A stretch of DNA of 64,000 nt from Heliopora coerulea (lineage: Eukaryota; Cnidaria; Anthozoa; Scleralcyonacea; Helioporidae): contig JASJOG010000025.1 of assembly GCA_030142905.1 (NCBI GenBank), positions 1,163,501 to 1,227,500 on the forward strand. The letters are read 5' to 3'. A program made the position numbers and the translations under genes. This document shows, piece by piece, positions 10,901-19,719 of the stretch. Position 1 is the first letter of the stretch. The number at the start of each line of letters is the position of its first letter. The notes below the pieces were generated by a model. That model searched no databases. It had not been told where the DNA came from and saw nothing but the letters and a program-made list of their open reading frames with translations.

Positions 10901-13900
10901 GGTGTCCTACTGTATCTTGTTTTCAAGTTTTATATTTACTCTGGTAAATGCCTAATGATTTTACGCAGTTAGGAAAGAGTTAAACTGTCACAACTACTTG
11001 ACCATATGTGACCTTGAGTGAACATACTTTCACCTCTGTTATATGACTTTGATTCCAGTGTCCCAGTGAATAAGTTCTCTGAAACTTTGTCCCCACAAAA
11101 CAGTCATATTTCCTGGGAAATTTCTCAGGAAGTATGTCCTCCTCCTTGGAAATTTGGTCCCCACTATTCTAAGTGCACAGTGTTCTCAAACACTGTCAAG
11201 CCATTTCCAAAGCCAAACTTCTGAAGCTTGCTGAGATGACATGTGCTTAAGTGTTGAAATTGAATGGGTAGTTAATAATTATTAACCAAAGGGGAGGTGA
11301 CCAGTGGTCAATTTACACTGTCACTATCCTTGTTCCATAGCTAGGTTTGTTTATATAAATGGTCTTGAACATTTTATCTGTAAACATTCTTTGAGTTAAA
11401 AATTTTTGATATGGTATATCACAAAGGGTATCCAGTGAAAATTTACATTTTTATTAAGTTTTACAGCTGATCACTGATAAAAATAGCCAGCAAAACCTTG
11501 CCGAGTAGTTGTCAAAGTCCACTACATATAGCTGACGGATCTTATGTACAAGCCTGCTCCAGAGCCCCAATGCCCTTTGTACAGTTGTACTGAGAAAAGT
11601 GAAGGAATCTGGGAAAAAGAATGGGAGGAAGATTATGTAATGTAATGTAATGTAACTTTTATTTAAACACGCTACCCTCATCATCAAATGATGGTTCTCA
11701 TGAGGGGCATCACACAAATTACAAAGAGTTCATAAAAAGAAATAATCTAAGTCCTAAGGTATAAAGATGTTTAAAAAGATAAAACTCAAAGATGCTCAAC
11801 GTCTGACTCAGACAAACACTTTTTGAATCAAATTTTTAAAGCAGGCTATAGACTCTGTCAGCTTCGCCTCCTTTGGTAGGCTATTGAATAGCACAGCTCC
11901 ACTATACCCAAAACTTTTTTTCAAATATTCAGTTTTAGGCTTAGGAACTGAGAGGTTAATGTGGGCATTTCTAAGATTGTAATTATTTAAATTTGCCTCC
12001 CTTATAATAAATTTATCTTTTAAATTTGGAGCTGAGTGGTTGTTTAACATTTTGTAAATCAAAACTAATTTATTCAATTTAAGTTGGTTGTTCAGATTTT
12101 TCCATGACATACCACGGAACAAATCTGACAACCTCACATAATTAGCACCTGTCATAAATCTTGCTGCCCTATTTTGTAATTTTTGTATTTTCTCTTTCAG
12201 CAGACTTCTACAGTTATCCCACAACGATGAACAATAATCAAAGTATGGGAGTATGAGAGAATTATATAAATTTAGTAAAGTTTTGTATGGTATGAAAGGT
12301 TTAACTCTTTTCATAATTCCAATACCAGTACCTGCTTTTTTACATATTGAATCTATATGGTTTTCCCAACTCAACTTTTGATCGAGTTCTACACCCAAAC
12401 ATCGAAATGGGGTATATTGAGTAACCAGTTTGTCATTTATCATTACTTGGTCACTACCAACTTTGTTTTTAAGGTTATAGGATGAACCTATAAACATCAG
12501 TTTTGTTTTATTCTTACATAAGGTATCATTGCCAAGTCTGACAGGCAAGAGCAACATTAAATGAAATTATGCAGCAGTTTCTTGCCTGAGCTGATAGAGT
12601 CACAGGATATCATGCATAAAATTTCCTGGAAAAGCTTATTTATCAAAAAGATTATTTATGTGCATATCAGAATTACTGGAATTAAGGAAAACTAACAATA
12701 ATCTAAGGGACACTGCCATTCTTAGCATATTGAAGGTTAAAACTACCACATATGGCCTAAAATCACAGCAATATACCACAGCCAAACTCTGGAACTCCAT
12801 ACCGAATGACCTAAGAAAACCAGATGATTATAATAGTATTAAAAATTATCTAGCAAAGCTAGATTTTACTAGTGTAGATTTTTAAACCATTATCTTAGAT
12901 ATTATTTTAAGATATTTATTATTTTAGAATTTACTATTTAAATCATAATAATTAGTATTTAGAACAGTTTTGTATTTTAATTATCATTTTCTGTTGTGGC
13001 AAACCTGTGAAATAGCTGGGTTGCTCTCTTGGTGGTAACCTGTATAAGCTAAGTGTTTTTGACCATGTTAATAAAGTATAATTGTATTGTATTGTATTGT
13101 TCTGTATTGTATTGTATTGTATTGTATTGTTTCGACCACACAAACCACAACTTACTTGAGTAATTCACAGGTATACTCACATTTTCCTCTATATGTGACA
13201 GCAGCAACCAAACTTTGAATGCTGATACCACTCAAAGTCTGCAGAATATAGTCCAGGTTGTGTGTACTGGCTCTTACACTCAGCAACTGGCTAAACTGGT
13301 ATGAAATAAAGCTCAGAATAGCTGCAGCTGAGCCATTGTATACTTCAATGTTCTTCTTTGTTGACAATGACTGATTGTGATATTGAGTATGGGCTTGAAT
13401 GACAACAAACTCCCATCCAGAGGTTAAGTTGTAAAAATACCGTATAACTTGTTTATCTGTCAGACTTACAACTTTTGCTTCATTTTCAACTAGACTAACA
13501 TCTACAGGACAGAGAAAAGTGGTGGTGAGATATAAATCAACTCAACGAAAATTGAAATTACTTAAATCCTTCTATTTTACTATTTGCCATCACCCTACTT
13601 CTCCAACTTTTAATACCTTCATTGTAAAGAGGAATAATTAGGAATTGGTAAGAAAAAGTTTTCAATAGGCTGACTGAGTTTTTATGTAATATATCATACA
13701 CTAGAAGGGGTGTTTCATCAGATATGCAAACATGAAAAAGCGAGTTGAAAAACAAGGGCATAGCCAAGTTTTTTAATCAACTTCAAAGCGTTTGGATATC
13801 TGATGAAACACAACTTTTGAGTGTATGATATTACATCTTAAACAAATCTGTGTTCAAAGAGAAAATCAGATTTAAATTTGATGAAATTCTATGTTAATTA

Positions 13901-15286
13901 AGATCAGATATCCAAACTAGGTCTCACTACTGATTTCCTTTGTGTTAAGCTCATAAATTATTAATGAGTTTGAGATGTGTACATCATACATTTCTAACAT
14001 TATCAGGGCTCAAAATTAATAATATCCTGTAAGCCAATGGGTAGTAGTTTTCTTTCATTGCATGGTTACAAAAATCTGTTTAATATGTAATACACTATAG
14101 CCAGTAAAAATTTTGTTTTAGATAAATTCAAACCTGAAAAAAATCTTGTATGAAAGGGTATAATTAAATCTCGGTCAATGTAGATGTTCATGTTTTCTCC
14201 TTTGAGATTGATTGCTTTTTGAATGATCAAAGAATGCAAATTTATATAATTCTAAGAAGACTACATAACAAACAGTAAATTGGAAACCAGTCTACAGAGT
14301 CTTGGATAATAAACTTTGCCCTTTGGCTAGTAAAATTTCTTTCTACCAATCTGAGTGGTGAATTATTCCAAAAATTAAAGTCGAGCACTGACATTTCTTA
14401 TTTTTCTAGTTGTTAACATGTATAATTTTATAATAAATAAGTTCTTAATAAGTGGTGACAACATTAACCCATAACACAGGGTGCAACTTCAGTGGTCACT
14501 GGGATCCTGTCAATATCACAAACATACTTATGAGTCATCTGAAACAACCAGAGTGTGATTTCCATTTGTACAGTAAATGTTGTGTCCAATGCCCTTTTGT
14601 TATAGTCAGGTCCCTCTCAACAAAACAAGAAACCAACCTTTGGGTCTCATTTTGGTGTATTTCAATGGGCAAAGTAGAATTTGTGGACACTAAATGTGCC
14701 TGTTTTGCCATGATTTACTACACCAACCATAACCCAGTTTTTCTGGGTGCAACTCCTCCCCAAATAAGATAGGTGACCAAAAGATTCGGAGCAAGTACCG
14801 CAAGTGTTTGTCATAACTTGCTTGTGGTCCTTCAACTGATGCGCCATACATTAGCTTGTTGTGGTCACCATGGGGATAACTGAAGCCATCCCCTCTGATC
14901 TGCATTTTGCCAAAGTAGACATATCATTTGTTGTTGGAGAGATCGCGTGTTGATTACTACACAGCTTTAAAATCTCAATATTTCCTGCAGGATCCTACAT
15001 AGGATTTTAAATATTGTTGTATGGTTTTTCCGCTTTACCCGGCAATTGGACAGATCCACCGGTCAAAACGTAAGTTAAGAAGAGGGGTAATTTGATTGAA
15101 ACATGGAACATAAAGCAAAACGTTTAACCAAGAATACGGAAGTACCTTACCGTAATCCGCTCTGACTTTGCTGGATGTGCTGACGTTGACTTTAAAGTAA
15201 ATAGCTGAAGTGGAATACAATAGCATGAAAAAAATAAGAATAGTGCAAGAATTTCTTAATATCACATAACGATCAGGTTTCGTCAT
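4839..15286 (-). CDS. TM7SF3: TM7SF3-like seven-transmembrane protein, 5' part (5 exons)
   Basis: Five exons join in phase: 15286-15151, 13501-13181, 10023-9734, 7189-7009 and 4925-4839, giving about 338 residues. Order: signal peptide (residues about 12-29), a luminal/extracellular beta-rich domain with N-glycosylation sequons (NLT, NQS, NGS), then the first membrane helix. Recognition rests on my memory of vertebrate TM7SF3: PGGCNLEF...DPN corresponds to PGGCCLTCELDVDPNLVI, RLQYDVYQYFLPENDL to YRLQYTVYQYFLEEGDL, GQGVIYNVIVWDP to GQGIVFNILVYDP, and ICFFGHRF to MCFFGNRF. The vertebrate protein is about 570 residues, so the other six helices are missing and should lie left of the window. Family members are membrane proteins linked in vertebrates to protection from ER stress and cell death. 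Introns are large (1.6, 3.2, 2.5 and 1.9 kb) and full of transposon debris, but no exon is disrupted. Family assignment is strong; exon ends are inferred from splice signals and phase. Confidence 0.85.
5508..6296. mobile_element. Harbinger-like non-autonomous element
   Basis: Terminal inverted repeats share TTTCCATTTGG with GC-rich continuations (left 5513-5540, right 6270-6293). A TAA direct repeat flanks it (5505-5507 and 6297-6299), the 3-bp TWA target duplication typical of PIF/Harbinger. It lies inside a tRNA-derived SINE in TM7SF3 intron 4. It carries a remnant of a MADF-domain protein on the minus strand, the kind of accessory protein Harbinger elements encode. No DDE transposase was seen, so it is probably an internally deleted autonomous copy. 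Confidence 0.7.
5686..5998 (-). pseudogene. MADF/Myb-like accessory protein remnant
   Basis: Minus-strand frame from 5958 gives TFDCLYNKFGGDFKHKYKNV, then NCWKKVEEVL and AETKFKNFRSSHTRFLRRI: the LYN...DYKNK, W and K+W/F-KNLR pattern of MADF (Adf-1-like) DNA-binding domains. An upstream ATG at 5998 (MAEAGEVIK) is in another frame; one base of slippage near 5965 would join the two. It ends after about 90 residues. In Harbinger elements a MADF/SANT protein helps bring the transposase to the element ends; that role is inferred. Confidence 0.55.
6426..7008. other. TM7SF3 intron 4, rest
   Basis: No element with clear ends. A plus-strand open frame at 6729-6959 has no family resemblance or splice context and is treated as chance. 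Confidence 0.4.
7009..7189 (-). CDS. TM7SF3: TM7SF3-like exon 4
   Basis: Acceptor ctttccAG at 7191-7190 and donor GTAAAT at 7008-7003. It encodes VKEWNPVKDLPLIALDTIRG, then QGIVFNILVYDP and YGCSFTAKVDGCDSFG, the conserved end of the luminal domain just before the first membrane helix. The frame opens at phase 0 and closes with one base that joins exon 5. Confidence 0.82.
7475..7682. repeat. Fold-back element
   Basis: tagtataattacacaggtg (7475) and cacctgtgtaattatacta (7682) are exact inverted repeats of 19 bp. No coding capacity. It sits in TM7SF3 intron 3. Confidence 0.65.
7684..7782. repeat. Hairpin of about 48-bp arms
   Basis: aacaattatttgcctcagtg (7684) pairs with the stretch ending cgaataattgtt (7782), and the inner part gaatattattgaataatccc pairs with ggggctattcaataatattc. 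It lies one base from the preceding fold-back element, so the two may be one composite element. Confidence 0.65.
8591..8931. mobile_element. hAT-type non-autonomous element
   Basis: Ends TAGGGGTGTGCAACC and (reverse complement) TAGAGGTGCGAAATC; internal GCGGCCCGC stretches near each end. Exact 8-bp target duplication TGTTAAAC at 8583-8590 and 8932-8939, the length expected for hAT. 341 bp, no transposase. In TM7SF3 intron 3. Confidence 0.8.
9049..9342 (+). other. Isolated open frame in TM7SF3 intron 3
   Basis: 97 codons on the strand opposite the host gene, no recognised domain. It precedes the hammerhead-like relic at 9415-9440 by about 70 bp, so it might be a transposon remnant. I do not recognise it. 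Confidence 0.2.
9415..9440 (+). ncRNA. Degenerate hammerhead-like motif
   Basis: CTGATAA (G8 of the core changed to A), helix GGAC/GTCC with loop GCTTA, then GAAAG. It has the same architecture as the motif at 3003-3033 but lacks an essential core base, so it would be inactive. Reported because four such motifs occur in the window. Confidence 0.25.
9498..9670 (+). repeat. tRNA-derived SINE
   Basis: Contains an RNA polymerase III box A (tagctcaatggttagag, 9510-9526) and box B (gggttcgatcc, 9555-9565), with a pairing acceptor stem (AGCCTTG / TGGGGCT). The anticodon arm does not fold, so this is a SINE head, not a tRNA gene. A body of about 90 bp follows (tttttctgaggataatttgagc). Ends about 60 bp from TM7SF3 exon 3. 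Confidence 0.65.
9734..10023 (-). CDS. TM7SF3: TM7SF3-like exon 3
   Basis: Acceptor ttattAG at 10025-10024 and donor GTAGTA at 9733-9728. The exon encodes SPIPGGCCLTCELDVDPN through YRLQYTVYQYFLEEGDL to SVKQHGEK (96 full codons). This is the most diagnostic exon, since PGGC and the QYxVYQYFL block are family signatures. A tRNA-derived SINE ends only about 60 bp downstream of its donor. Confidence 0.85.
10024..11632. other. TM7SF3 intron 2, left part
   Basis: AT-rich, no element with verifiable ends. A GC-richer patch at 10430-10540 (ccccgcctaaactaaccggt...) may be a transposon fragment. A plus-strand frame at 11018-11224 has no support. Confidence 0.35.
11633..12580 (-). mobile_element. 5'-truncated LINE (CR1/Jockey-like), 3' part
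   Basis: The open frame 12557-11808 (minus) encodes the C-terminal third of ORF2: YTPFRCLGVELDQKLSWENH (thumb), LILPYFDYCSSLWDN and LQNRAARFMTGANY, standard LINE landmarks, ending at a stop. The 3' end carries a (TAATG)n tail at about 11635-11660. The 5' end is lost near 12580. It lies in intron 2 of the TM7SF3 gene, in the same orientation as the gene. Confidence 0.85.
12640..13131 (+). mobile_element. 5'-truncated LINE, extreme 3' end
   Basis: Frame 12658-12885 ends in YGLKSQQYTTAKLWNSIPND and KNYLAKLDFTSVDF, the typical C-terminus of CR1-like ORF2 proteins, followed by a short 3' UTR and an (ATTGT)n tail at 13078-13131. It is head-to-head with the preceding LINE fragment, with about 60 bp between the two truncated 5' ends. 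Confidence 0.7.
13181..13501 (-). CDS. TM7SF3: TM7SF3-like exon 2
   Basis: Acceptor cctgtAG at 13503-13502 and donor GTGAGT at 13180-13175. The exon encodes about 107 residues including FYNLTSGWEFVVIQAHTQYH, which parallels the vertebrate FILFQVHSQYENATISF stretch, and ends QSLVAAVTYRGK. It carries three N-glycosylation sequons. Phase is 1 on both sides and fits its neighbours. Confidence 0.78.
13502..15150. other. TM7SF3 intron 1
   Basis: Holds a dispersed repeat (13685-13990, annotated separately). The rest has no supported feature; open frames at 14452-14905 overlap on both strands and have no domain. Confidence 0.45.
13685..13990. repeat. Dispersed repeat with internal hairpin, copy 1
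   Basis: gtaatatatcatacac ... gtgtttcatcagatat (13690-13725) is inverted at 13785-13833 (ggatatctgatgaaacac ... gtgtatgatattac). The whole unit, including aattattaatgagtttgaga, recurs at 62535-62853. No coding capacity; it behaves like a non-autonomous DNA element. Confidence 0.65.
15151..15286 (-). CDS. TM7SF3: TM7SF3-like exon 1 (start codon and signal peptide)
   Basis: ATG at 15286-15284 begins MTKPDRYVILRNSCTILIFF, with a hydrophobic core (ILIFFMLLY) typical of a signal peptide. The exon ends at 15151 with donor GTAAGG, leaving one base (G) that joins AT of exon 2 to give Asp46. The ATG is chosen because the signal peptide follows it directly. The 5' UTR extends to the right; its start is not resolved. 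Confidence 0.75.
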
Positions 15287-15867
15287 GTTTACAAGGTATC
15301 ATTTGACAAATATTACTTCGATTCTCCAGCCTTTGGCTTTTGTCAGTTTGGCAAATTGAGTAGTTTTAGATACCATCCACCGCAAGAACGTACGAAACAG
15401 GGGCAGTTTGTATTGAATCGGACTGACATCCAGTGACTTGTTTGATGAAGGTCTTTCCACGGCAGTAAAAACTCAAAATGAAACTGAAAAGTAGAATAGG
15501 TTTAGTCTGGCAGCAGAAAAGACCCAAAGTAAATTCGTTTATGACCGTCGAAAGATTTTCATGACGTGAAACAGCCCACATAATCAGGTTAGCCTGGTTC
15601 GTATCGATTTTTGCTTGAACATTTTTTTTATTTTTTAATAATGAGCATTCATTAAAAATATTTAAACATTCAAGTTCAGGTTTCAAGCACGACCTACGGT
15701 GAATTTATTGCAGGAATATCGAAACAAATTAAGCGTAGCAGATGACCATAATTAATCAAGCTCGACAAGTTGTGTATTTGGCGGATGTTTTGTTGCTTCA
15801 CGTTCACGTGATTGGCTCTCTTCGTGGGAGCTCCACTGACCAACGTAAAATCACACTCTAATTCTGA
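15287..15867. promoter_or_regulatory. Possible bidirectional promoter / 5' UTR region
   Basis: Lies between the TM7SF3 start codon and a divergent candidate exon on the plus strand. It contains an E-box CACGTG (15805-15810) directly followed by a CCAAT-box core ATTGG (15811-15815), and a second ATTGG at 15867-15871. This suits a TATA-less promoter, but no transcription start can be read. Confidence 0.35.
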
Positions 15868-16036
15868 TTGGTTAGTTTGGAAATTGACATTAACGGAACT
15901 GACTTTGAACAACTGGAAAGTTTAGAGTCGAAAGTCGACTGCTACAGCAGAGAAATTTGGACTAAGTTTAACCGTGGAGAGTCTTCATTCACGCGACGAA
16001 AGCTAACCATCTTTAGAAAAAGAAACGAGATCAAAC
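15868..16036 (+). other. Candidate exon, divergent from TM7SF3
   Basis: Open frame with a charged, protein-like composition (LESKVDCYSREIWTKFNRGE, SSFTRRKLTIFRKRNEIKQ) that runs into a good donor CAG|GTGAGA at 16036/16037. No in-frame ATG is present, so it would need an upstream exon or be a 5' UTR. Function not recognised. Confidence 0.25.
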
Positions 16037-16107
16037 AGGTGAGATTCAAGTATCGTAGAGACTTACAATGTGTCGCAATTTCTCTTGTTTATGGCTGCTT
16101 CATGTAG

Positions 16108-17253
16108 CGCATTCAGTTATAACGTCATTTAGTCTTTCCAGTACAATTAAAATTCTGGTATAACTTCTGGAAAAAATCTGTATAAACAATGCATCCATCA
16201 TAATAGCTTACAAAAAATGTGAAGAAAAAACTGTATCTCAAAAGTAAGAACTAAGGAATAGATTGAACTGTACAACGTTATTCAATACTATTTCAATTGA
16301 GTAATAAATGATACATTCTACAGGCCGTAATGGACGAAATTATATATAATTGTAATAGCTTATAATTACATCTGCTGTAACGAATATTAATATTCTGAAG
16401 TAAGTTATGTTCAACAGTTTGAGAGAAAGCTTGAAAATCAGTTGGGTCACCTAGAAATACCAAATTTCTTATTTTTCAATTACAGAATAATATATTTATG
16501 TTCAACAGCTGCTTCAATGATAAATTCCTTTTTTACATAACTAAATTCTTACTGACATACTTGAAGCACATTACAAAAGATATATAATATGACATACATA
16601 TACTAAACACCGTATACACAGTGGCACTCTGATTCACCTACAGCCATGCTTATTTAACTCTATAAAAACATAAAAAGGCTCATCCAACAAGTTTCCCAGT
16701 GACAGGGGGCTCTTCATGATCTCAGCTGAAATTGTTAAATTTTCTGCCATTAAGATGAGTCAATCACTTTGATCAAGTTGAGTGGCATCTAGTATCTAGA
16801 CTAGAGGTATTTGTGCAGAATACCTGCAAAATCACTGGCTATATTCTTATCTATAACAACCTTTAAACTCATCCAAGCAGTAAAGGATAAAACATAAACC
16901 AAAAAATGTCATCTTCTAGTTGTTTGAGCTTGATATTCAAACTATGTTTACTGTACCTCTGTCCAGTGACGTGTCCACTGGAAGGTGCAGGGGGTATGTG
17001 CCACTCTAAATCAATACTCTGCCATCCCATGTGCCCCCCTCCATCTGAGGTGTTAACGTGCCATAGTCAAGAGAAGTTTTTGGGCCAATTTTCCATTCAT
17101 AATTGAAGTGTTGAATTAAATGAAGCCCATCATCCTTTGTAGCCTATACTGGTATATTGCATCATACAATGACCCATACATACATTGTACAATGGCCCAT
17201 ACACTGCATCATCATATTTGGCAATGGCTGAGTGGCAATTAAATTTAACTTAC
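16108..17253. other. Non-coding, AT-rich
   Basis: No gene or element with clear ends. The frame at 16906-17106 lies in low-complexity context and is not supported. Confidence 0.4.
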
Positions 17254-17429
17254 ATCATCCATTAACTTGACATCAATGTTTTCCAAAGTACCACTAGAAA
17301 TCTTAAAGTTTATGACAGGCAGTGCATGACCTCTATTCAGTGGCAATTCTTGACATCCAACTGCACAAGAAGTTGTGCTGTTACTATACTCCATAATGGC
17401 AGACAGCAGGATGAGCAATCTCAGGAATT
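17254..17429 (-). other. Candidate exon of an unrecognised gene
   Basis: Minus-strand frame ending at a strong donor GAT GAT|GTAAGT (17254/17253). Either it begins at ATG 17394 (MEYSNSTTSCAVGCQELPLN ... SSGTLENIDVKLMDD, 47 codons) or after acceptor gcttAG at 17431-17430. The composition is protein-like with three cysteines; no family recognised. It does not join in phase to the exons at 19.7-21.8 kb. Confidence 0.3.
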
Positions 17430-17763
17430 CTAAGCATCAAATCTGAACATGTGAAGTCTTTTGGTATGGACAAATTTTTGAGAATTTTTGCAAGCCAGCA
17501 AAAGAATAGAACAATTCAGTTAATATAGTTTTATATCATCCACTTGAATAATTATGCCCCCCTGATGTGAACCTTTGTCCCCCTTCAGCATGCCCTAAAG
17601 TATAACCCTGGACAAATCACTACCTTTGTCCCAGTCTTATCTGGTCTAGAACATGAATATCAAGCTAACAAGATGATGTTGTTTGGTTTATGTTTTTCCC
17701 TTTACTTTTTGAAATTGTCACGTGATAATGGTTTTTTAATCCAAGCACATTTACAGATTAAAC

Positions 17764-18283
17764 AACGGCATTCTTGAGGTTATACACTATCTAAAGGATA
17801 GAAAAAAAGCTTCTTGACGTTTTGGGTGAAGGCCCTTCGTCAGGAGATTACGGTAGTAGAATAGAATACAAAAACACGTGGGCTTTTATAGTAAAACTAA
17901 AAAAGTGTGTCACGTGACAAAAATGAACCAATGGAATGAATGTGGTCAAAACAAACACAAAACAATGAAATGGAAAAGCACATGACAAATTATGTTAAAA
18001 CTAGAGAGCAAAAGGGAAAAAAATAGCACGTGGATTAACATATAATTTTAACATATAATTTGTCATGTGCTTTTCCCTTTCATTGTTTTGTGTTTGTTTT
18101 GACCACATTCATTCCATTGGTTCATTTTTGTCACATGACACACTTTTTTAGTTTTACTATAAAAGCCCACGTGTTTTTGTATTCCATGCTACTAATCTCC
18201 TGACAAAGGGCCTCCACCCAAAACGTCAAGCTTTTTTTCTATCCTTTGGATAGTGTATAACCTCAAGAACACTGTTGTTTTAT
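17764..18283. repeat. Large inverted repeat, about 235-bp arms
   Basis: Left arm 17764-18000 and right arm 18048-18283 are near-perfect reverse complements (e.g. ttcttgaggttatacactat at both outer ends; ttttgtcacatgacacac / gtgtgtcacgtgacaaaa inside), with a spacer of about 45 bp. Each arm carries a degenerate hammerhead-like motif near its outer end (17816-17843 minus, 18200-18227 plus): CTGACGA or CTGACAA, helix GGG/CCC, then AAAACGTC instead of GAAACGTC. Arm similarity is too high for an ancient fold-back, so it is recent or maintained. Confidence 0.85.
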
Positions 18284-19719
18284 CGAAGCTATCTACACTG
18301 GACTCCCGTGACATTTACAGATTGATGCTTTTCTGGTATGGCTATCTAGTATTTGGGATATTACTGAAAGCCTTGCTAGTCCTTCCAACATAGCAGCTCA
18401 AGCATGATTTGAGCCATCACTGACTTGAATTGTTACAATACTTGTCTGTTGCAGTACATTCACCATGCAATTAGATTAGGCTCTGCACTCTCAATTTTCC
18501 TTGACAAGTCTCCTTTTTTACAAGCTGCTGCAGGACCAGCTTTTGACATCACCAAAAATTTTTTAATCAGGTGAGATGTAGGTTAGTAATTGCTTGGGGT
18601 ATTTAACCCTAACCTGAGTCCAAATGCTAATCCTAACCCTAACACTAATCTTAACCCTAACACTAACCTTAACCCTAATCCTTTTCCAAATTTCCTCAAG
18701 AAAGATAATATTCATCCATTTAAGCACATTTTTATAATTAATGCTATTCATCTTTTCAGGGGTGAGACTGTTGATACAGGTCATCTGTTTCACTCTTCCA
18801 CAATTCTGCAAAAACATAAGTCAGAGGTCACTACCATTAGCAGGACAACCTGTAAGTTCTAATGCTGATGTCATCCTTTTGGGGACATTTCTTGCAACTC
18901 TGATGTAATGGGGCCACTCAGACCAATATGGGTGCATTTTGTCTATGCATGTCCCACGTCTTCATCTCAACCCATAATTTTTCCCTAAAACAAACTCTGC
19001 AGTTCTGGTTCTTTTATTTCTGCCTTGTACAGCTATTTTCAGTACTGAAAATGGCTGCTGTATATGCAAAAGAAAGTGTCAAAAAGCAAGGCATTTTTAT
19101 CTTCGAGGTAGATTGAGTCATTTTTCTTGGTGATATTTAATGTTTGTCTGCAAGACCTTCAGAGTGTAGAACTCTGCAGGGCATTTTTTTGGCCATATGC
19201 AAATAGAAAAACACTGGAAGTCTCACACCAAGTAAGGTCGAAATTCAGAATTTTTCAAAAAACATGGATTAAAAGCACACAGTAAACAAAGAAGCTACTG
19301 TTCAGCATTATACTGTTTCTCCAAAACAATCTTTATTTCCACAAAGATACACAAAAACAGGACATTGACAGATATCAGTTCAAGTCAGTTGGGAGGCCAA
19401 AAGAAGGAAAAGTAAACAGAATTAAAACAAAGGTTGGCAAAGGATGGGTGGATACAATGTAAAATGATGAGACAAGTAACAGTTATCAATAAAAATTTGA
19501 TTGCAGCTTTACCAATTGGTTTGCAAAGACCTGGGAAAAAGTTGTTACTTCATCAGAAACTCTGTGAGGTCGCTAACGCTTAGGACCCCAGACAACTTGT
19601 TCCCTGTCACCCTTTTAGGCCTGGTTATACCAAAGATGAGTAATTGCAAAGCCTTCAAACAAACTTTTCAGAAAGTTAATTATCTTTTTACAGGAACCAG
19701 TTTAAAAGAAATAAATTGC
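18284..19719. other. Non-coding; small telomere-like patch
   Basis: At 18605-18685 there is a short degenerate run of CCCTAA-type units (taaccctaacctgagtc ... taaccctaatcc). Elsewhere no supported feature. Confidence 0.4.
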
